DNA of 64,000 nt, taken from the NCBI RefSeq assembly GCF_007565055.1, contig NC_044557.1:82099019-82163018 (forward strand). Direction: 5' to 3'. Each line of letters starts with the position of its first letter. The stretch's first letter is position 1. The notes under the pieces were generated by a model. That model was given only the letters and a program-made list of their open reading frames with translations. It had not been told where the DNA came from and did not search any database. This document shows positions 57,031 to 64,000 of this stretch, in pieces. Both the position numbers and the translations under genes were made by a program. Source of the stretch: Rhinopithecus roxellana. Taxonomy: Eukaryota > Chordata > Mammalia > Primates > Cercopithecidae.

Positions 57031-60000
57031 AAAAGTAGTATAGATGGCAATGTTTGGTGAAGGAAGTCGTCCTGTTAATTCACGGTGCAGTGCCTGAGCT
57101 TCTTTATCTGATCTACTTAGAAATTATCAAGAAGATAATTACCCTAATTTGATCATCATGCACGTATCAAAACATCACACTCTATCCCATAAATATATAC
57201 ATTATTATGTGTCAGTTAAAAATAAAACAAAAAAATAAATCCTCAAGACACGGAAGCAACACCTAGCTCTTTGACTTTGGTACTTTGTCTCTTGATCTTC
57301 CCCGTATTTTTCACTAGAAGTTGATATCTACAAACACTTAAATGGACCAGAGGAAGCTTCTATCCAAAGGAATCCTCCAAAACATCTCAGTTTAGTACGG
57401 ACTTCTTCCAATGTCAGAAATAGCTTCGAAATTTAGTTGCTTTGTTAGTATTTAGTTTAATACATCTTTGATGTTCATAGGAACGTAATCAAAGATCTTC
57501 AAGAATTTCCAAATGTAAAAAGATAATTATAACTTATTCTCTTCTCCCCCCAAAATTCAGTAAGTATAATTGAATATTTAGGCAATATCTTCAGATGCTT
57601 TTTATTTTAATACAGCATAGTTTACTTTTTAATTTGTCCCAGACTTCTATTTTCTGGATAAGAACCAGCCGTCAGTTGCACAGATCTATTCAATATCTTT
57701 TTTAAAAAATTTATCCATGCTCCTTATTTTTTAAACCAACTTTGATTTTTTCAAAGTAATGCACAAAGTTGTTGAAAAATCAAATAGCAGTAAAAGGTTT
57801 ATAGTAGAAAACAGCGGTTATATTTCCCACTATCAACAACTTTCGGCTCTCTTAGTTGTTTCTTTCAGAATATACCTCCATAATTTTATAATGTATTTAT
57901 CATTATATTTTTATGTATTTGTTTAATAGCATTGTCCACTTATACTTTGCTAGATAAAGGTTAGCTTTCCTCCTCACATACACTGACACACATACTCTCA
58001 CCCATATGACTATCCTTTAAGACTATTACTCTTCACACTTCTGGTTAAATAGTACTGTTTGTTTATATTTTATGACTCTAGGAATATTATACTCTGCTGA
58101 GCAAAACATCTTTTCCTATAGAAACTTTTGTTTTTCCTAGCGTTTACAGTGTCTTGCTTTTTTCATTTGATTAATTTTTTTGTGTGTCCAATCATGAACT
58201 CTTTCCTACACCTCCGGCAGATCTATACTCTTCCACCATCACCGCTGCCACCTCCGTGCTGACAGTATTCTCCATGTGGTCAAATACATCCAATAGTTTA
58301 TCTTTACATTGTCATTCTCAATCCAGCATCCTGAAATGGCATCCATTCCAGGATATTTTTAAACAAAGAAATAAGATCATTATTCTCTTAAGAGTTGTTG
58401 TTCTTCGGTGACAAAACTTCACTGCAATGTGCTTGCTGAGTTAGCAATTCAGTTCACTCCATATATAAATAGCTCAAACTTTGCAGGAAAAAATTTAAAT
58501 TTGTGCCTCAGCAAAAAGACAGATCATAACATCAGGAACTTTTAGGGGTTGTGTGACTGGTAAATACCTCCAGGTTTAATATCCGAAACCATTCTATAGG
58601 CCCACTTTAGATGTGGAGAAGCCCTAGGAAGCTTATGGAGGGCTTGCAGTACGTAACATACTACACACACAAACATGAATGCACACATTTGCCCTAGGCC
58701 CCAATAAGTAAAGGATACCTGGGTACACAAGGAAGTTGTTAGCTTCCATTATGTCTGAGAGAGGGAGGTTCTTTTTTAAAAGACAAGACACTTATTATCT
58801 ATCCTAGGACTGTCAGTTCTGTCTCTGTGACTGGTAACCTTGCCTCTAGGCATCTTTCCTAACTGTTGTTCACCTGGAATGTGTCCTTGCCAAATGGGAC
58901 TACATTTGCTTTCTACACCCATCTTCCTCTGCCAAACAAGGATGCAGCTGCAATCAATAACAGTCTGCTTCCAACTTCTGATGTAGTGCAAGCTTTCAGA
59001 TGATGGGGGTCTTCAAAATTCAGGTCCCATAAAGAAAAGTGAAAGCCCTAGCCAAGAATAAAGACTTCATATTGCTCAACCGTCAGAAACCCTCACCTCT
59101 TCTGATTCCTTCTCTGGCTCTGTTCCAGGATTATGGATCTACTTGGAGCCAAGGGCAGCTAGACAGCCTGGCAGAGAAATGCACAAAGCAGCCCATGACT
59201 ATCCACGGGGTGTTTAGGAAGATCACCTTGACGGCTGCTTACGAGTAGCACCTTCCTGTTACAATGAATCTTGCCTATTTATTCTAATGAGTATTTTTTC
59301 CTCTTGTGAAAAGAAATTAGTGATTTTTTTTGTAGTTATCAAAGCAGAGGATGATGGGCATGGCCCAGTGGTGAGGTCGAAAGCAACATTCAAGTGGACA
59401 CCAGAGTTGAGACAGAATCTCCTGGCAACCAGGAGTTCGGGAAGAAGCTAGAAAGAGACATTTTCACTCTCCCAAATGTCCAAAATGTAGGTGTGTTTTA
59501 CAGAACAACCATCATAAAGAGCTTCCTCTCTTTATGCAAAGAGCTTTCCAATCCGATAATGTTTTTTTCTCTGATATGATTGGTTATTTAGCCTCATGTT
59601 CATGTCTCTAATACCACATTTGGGTGAAAGATATCCTTTTTTAAATAATAATTTTAGCTGCCAGTCTTTTCAATGGAGATGATCCATTCTTACACCATCA
59701 CATTAACAATTCTGACTGAGTCAACAACAGCTTAATGGGGCACCTGATTTTGCATAAAGAACACAACACATCGAACTCTCTGTTCCTTGCACAGGCCGAG
59801 GAATCTGTTCTTTTGTTTATCAACATTAGGTCATTCTGAGGTGCAGTATCAAGGGCTCTATTTTAGTAGCTCCTGAGACAGCCTGGAAATTAACTGGTCA
59901 ATTAGACATACAGCCTGGATGTACCTCTAATTGACAATGAATACATTTTGATACTATATCTGTTTAGGAGATTATCTACAAATTGCTTTAGGCATTAGAT

Positions 60001-60520
60001 GGCTCCAAATGGTTATATGGACATCTGTTTTTGTTGGCCACAAACATGCTATTCACAATGACAATTTTATCATTAACTGAAATCATGGCTTCATCTACTA
60101 TATTATTCTGAAAATTTCTAACTTTCTTATAATGATCAGTGGGGGAGTGTGTCTGTGATATTTCTGTGGTGAAGGATTTATAAAGAAATGTGCTCTTTTA
60201 TTCATTCATTCAAAAGAACATATCTGTCCTTGATGTACATATGTACACTTTTCCTAAGTAAGTCATTTAATACTGTCCCTGGAGTAGCATAGAGGAATTG
60301 CTGTTCTCATCTGCATGCCTAGGCTCTGGCAATACAAAGCTTATTCTAGATATTCTGATGAAGCATCATGCATTTGTTTAATAGTCAAAATAAATCCCAG
60401 AGAAAGCCATCTGAGAGACCCACATTGAAGATTATGCTATAAATTATCTGATTATTACTCTTCAAAACTGTCAAGGTCATCAAAACTGAGAAAAGTCTGA
60501 GAAATTGTCACTGTCTAGAG
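57031..60520. other. Intergenic, unassigned
   Basis: No gene. About 57700-58180 may be a very decayed antisense L1. Open frames at 58184-58411 and 59039-59248 resemble nothing known. Confidence 0.45.
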
Positions 60521-60525
60521 GAGGC

Positions 60526-60933
60526 CGTATTGGTTTGTTCTTGCATTGCTATAAAGAAATAACTGAGACTGGGTAATTTCTTCAAGACTGGGTAACTTGA
60601 TAAAGAAAATACATTTTATTGGCTTACGTTTCCACAGACTGTACAGGAAGCATGGCTGGGGAGGCCTTAGGGAGCTTTCACTCATGGTGGAAGGCAAAGC
60701 CAGAGCAGGCATCTTGACATGGCCGAAGCAGAAGAAAGAGAGGCGGTGCTATACACTTTAAAACAACCAGATCTCATGAGAACTCTATCATGGAAACAGC
60801 ATTAGGGGGATGGTGCTAACCCATTAGAAACCAGCCCCATAATATAATCACCTCCCACCAGGCTCCACCTCCAGCACTGGGGATTACACTTCAACATGAG
60901 ATTTGGGCAGAAACACAAATCTAAACCCTATCA
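60526..60933 (-). mobile_element. MaLR-type (MST/THE1/MLT1-like) solo LTR
   Basis: On the plus strand it reads as the complement of this LTR type: 'attgctataaagaaataactg', 'gagactgggtaatttc', 'catggctggggaggcc', 'cagatctcatgagaactc', 'catgagatttgggcag', ending in ATCA. Flanks GAGGC (60521-60525) and GATGC (60934-60938) are a decayed 5-bp duplication. No internal or coding sequence. Confidence 0.9.
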
Positions 60934-62972
60934 GATGCTAAGGAGATATGATAATTCAATGAAATGTGGTATTCTCAAAGGGATTCTGGGACATAAAAAA
61001 AAGCATCAGGCAAAAACTAAATAAACTATGGAAATTTAGTGAGTAATAATATAGCAATATTTCATTAATTGTGATAAGTGTATCATACTAATGTAAAACA
61101 TTAACAATAGGGGAAACTGGGTTCAGAATATGTGGGAACTCTGTACTCATCTTTGCAACTTTTCTTTAAATCTAAAACTATGCTAATTTTTTAAAATCTT
61201 GTTTTAAAAACAAATTTTTCAAAAAGATCACATTGAGGATTTTCCAATTTGCTTCTGATGGGGATATTGGACTCCAGTTGAAAATTATTTGTTAGTTTCT
61301 CATTTTTGTTCAGTAGCTAAGAGTACAGATCTGGTCTTAAATCACTTTGGACAGGTTAGGTAATTTCTCTGAGGCTCTGCCTCCCTATCTGTAAAATGGG
61401 AGTAATGATGTCAATCTCACAGCTACCTCCAGAGAATCATATGAAATAAGGTTCAAAAACGCTACCACAGTGCGTGCAAATAGGAAGTATTCACAGAAAC
61501 GGTAGCTGTTATTATAAACAATAATAAAGGAAATTTGAATTTTTCTATTGTGCAGCTCCCAGCTCCCAGTAGAACATCTTAAAGAACAGCATTTCATTTT
61601 CTTGCCAACAGAGCTTCAGGGTTACAGAAGCTGAGGCATGAGGATATAAGGCATATTCTGTATTAACAAGGATAGCAGGTGGGATCTCAGTGAAGGGAGG
61701 AAAGTTGTTGAATGCAGAAGCCTCTGTTAAATTGAAATGGGGGAAATGGCTTAGAGCTGCATATAGATTAGTCACAGATTATTACTTGACTTAAATTCAT
61801 GGGCACATTTCAGTGGCAAATTGGGGTGGTGGGAGCAGAAAGCAGAGAGAAGAAGTGGCTAAATAAAGCTGCCCTTGCCTGTTCTTCATCAGGCATGTCC
61901 TTCCCTGCAATGGTCTACTAAACATGGCATGGCTATCTACATGCTTGTAACTATGATGGGTCATTGATTTTCACATTCAGTTTGATGCTTGCCTTGTGGT
62001 TTGTGATTTGAAAATCTATTCTACTCAGAAGGAAGCTACAAATGACCGTCAAACATAACAAATCTTGAACTCTAACTACCCAGAAAACAACAGTCTCTTA
62101 AATTGATGACCTGAGAGTCAAGGGCATTTTGTCTTCTTTTTCCAGAGCTCTGAGAAACATCAACTGTATTAAAGGAAGAGCGGACGCATCTTCCATTTTT
62201 CTAACCAATTGATAAATGTAAGTTCTTACTGAAAACCTTTTGCCTACTTTCTCTAAAAGTCTTAGGAGGGACAAAATCACTTTAACATACTCATTACAAG
62301 GTGATTACCTGTTTAGATTAGAACATTACATTTGATGATTGGCTTATTGCACATCAAATGGTCAGTTGTATCAATAGCCATATGAAAATAAGTTCCTGGA
62401 AGCATTATTTCAAGGAATAGGTCAAAGCCAATGGGTATCTAACAATGTACTTCTCCTCACTTTTCCATTGTTAACTGGTAGAGAGGCTCAGTAATTGGCC
62501 ACTTCAAGACAAAGATGTCACCTGGGTTCACAGAACCTACTCAGAAATAGCATTACATTGATCAATCTTCATTCCAAGCTCATTCTAGTAAAAGCATCAC
62601 AGGAATATAAATGACCCTTACAAACAGGCTAGGAAGAAAATCAGAATATTTCCCAGCTGATGAAAATTATTTTAAAATCCACCAAAAAATGCTGCAAATC
62701 TATACTCTTCCTTTAGAGTAAATTAGAGGGCAGCTGATTCTATAAGAACATGAGCACAGTAGTGATACATGATGGTGTCAACTTCTCAATTAGAATGAAC
62801 TAGAGGGCTTATAGGTGATAATCCATTTTAACAAGCACCCATCAAAGCAGAACTCACCATCTCATAAAAAGATTCCCAAGCTCCAACTCATGTCCAATTA
62901 TTTTAAGTCATCATCCATTCAAGAAAATTTCAGAACAATGAAAGAGCCTATGATACCCACTGTGTGTGTGTG
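60934..62972. other. Intergenic with one MIR
   Basis: A plus-strand MIR lies at about 61330-61500 ('ggtaatttctctgaggctctg', 'ctgtaaaatgggagtaatg'). The rest is unassigned. Confidence 0.5.
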
Positions 62973-64000
62973 TTTTTTTTTTTTAAATTACACTTTAAGT
63001 TCTGGGATACATGTGCAGAACGTGCAGGTTTGTTACATAGGTATGTATGTGTCATGGTGGTTTGCTGCACCCATCAACCTATCATCTACATTAGGTATTT
63101 CTCCTAATACTATCCCTTCCCTAACCCCCCCCACCCCCCTGAAGGCCCCAGTGTGTGATGTTCCCCTCCCTGTGTCCTTATATTCTCATTGTTCAGCTCC
63201 CACTTATGAGTGAGAACATGTGGTGTTTGGTTTTCTGTTCCTGTGTTAGTTTGCTGAGAATGATGGTTCCCAGCTTCAACTATGTCCCTGCAAAGGACAT
63301 GAACTCAACTTTTTTTATGACTACATAGTATTCCATGGTGTATATGTGCCACATTTTATTTATCCAGTCTATCATTGATGGGCATTTGGGTTGGTTCCAA
63401 GTCTTTGCTATTGTGAATAGTGCTGCAATAAACATATGTGTGCATATGTCTTTAAAACAGAATGATTTATATTCCTTTGGGTATATACCCAGTAATGGGG
63501 TTGCTGGGTAAATGGTATTTCTGGTTCTAGATCCTGAGGAATCACCACACTGTCTTCCACAATGGTTGAACTAATTTATACTAATTTATACTCTCACCAA
63601 CAGTGTAAAAGCATTCCTATTTCTCCATATCCTCTCCAGCATCTGTTGTTTTCTGACTTTTTAATGATCACCATTCTAACTGGTGTGAGGTGGTATCTCA
63701 TTGTGGTTTTGATTTGCAGTTCTCTAATGACCAGTGATGGTGAGCTTTTGTGTGTGTTTGTTGGCCATGTAAATGTCTTCTTTTGAAAAGTATCTGTTCA
63801 TATCCTTCACCCACTTTTTGATGGGGCTTTTTTTTTTTTTTTTTTTTTTTGTAAACTAGTTTCAGTTCTTTATAGATTCTGGATATTAGCCCCTTGTCAG
63901 ATGGATAGATTGCAAAAATTTTCTTCCATTCTCTAGGTTGCCTGTTCACACTGATGCTAGTGTCTTTTGCTGTACAGAAGCTCTTTAGTTTAATTAGGTC
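62973..64000 (-). mobile_element. L1PA-type L1, running off the window end
   Basis: It starts with a T-tract, 'actttaagttctgggataca', the polypurine complement, then ORF2 complement to the window end ('tctggatattagccccttg', 'ttgctgtacagaag'). Damaged by small indels, including a duplicated CTAATTTATA (63571-63590) and a T-tract at about 63830-63850. Its 5' extent is not visible. Confidence 0.95.

Noticed and set aside
62815..63213. 132-residue plus-strand open frame
   Set aside because: Its second half reads through the complement of an L1 3' end and a poly-T/poly-C region; no domain, no start context and no splice signals support a gene.
1..64000. CRISPR arrays, bacterial operons, riboswitches or phage-like systems
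   Set aside because: The sequence is primate nuclear DNA; no regularly spaced repeats, dense co-directional frames or ribosome binding sites occur.

Overview
The window is nuclear DNA of a higher primate, almost certainly human. It is full of Alu elements (including AluY-type), L1PA-type L1 tails, MIR and L2 fragments and MaLR LTRs. The four protein-coding exons join into a 178-residue protein that I recognise as human Mediator subunit MED30, so the locus should be chromosome 8q24.11 (placed from memory, not searched). Only one functional protein-coding gene is supported.

Layout. 1-12.5 kb is 5' intergenic DNA: a split old L1 with an Alu inside, two independent MLT1-type solo LTRs, an L2 fragment and a complete AluY about 640 bp upstream of the start codon. 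12.55-13.06 kb is a CpG island carrying the MED30 promoter (four CCAAT boxes, three CRE/ATF-like sites, one ETS-like site) and exon 1. 13.0-32.3 kb is the plus-strand MED30 gene. Intron 1 holds two long antisense old L1 segments and an antisense processed RPS10 pseudogene broken by a stop codon, frame changes and an Alu. Intron 3 holds an old L1, opposite-facing Alus, a MER30 DNA transposon and a pair of ~150 bp duplicated segments. The gene ends at about 32.25 kb after an AATAAA signal. 32.3-64 kb is gene-free intergenic DNA made of old DNA transposons (MER5A, MER20, MER2-like), MIR and L2 fragments, Alus, three L1PA-type L1 tails (one nested antisense inside an older L1, one running off the end), a MaLR LTR and several microsatellites.

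Function. MED30 is a metazoan Mediator subunit that helps connect transcription factors to RNA polymerase II. All three introns are phase 0, so either internal exon can be skipped without a frame change. I found no new protein system. The parts that deserve a second look are structural: a patchwork duplication at 35.6-36.6 kb, the duplicated pair in intron 3, the antisense L1 whose breakpoint lies at the homologous position of its L1 target, and the Alu-split RPS10 copy with clear target-site duplications.
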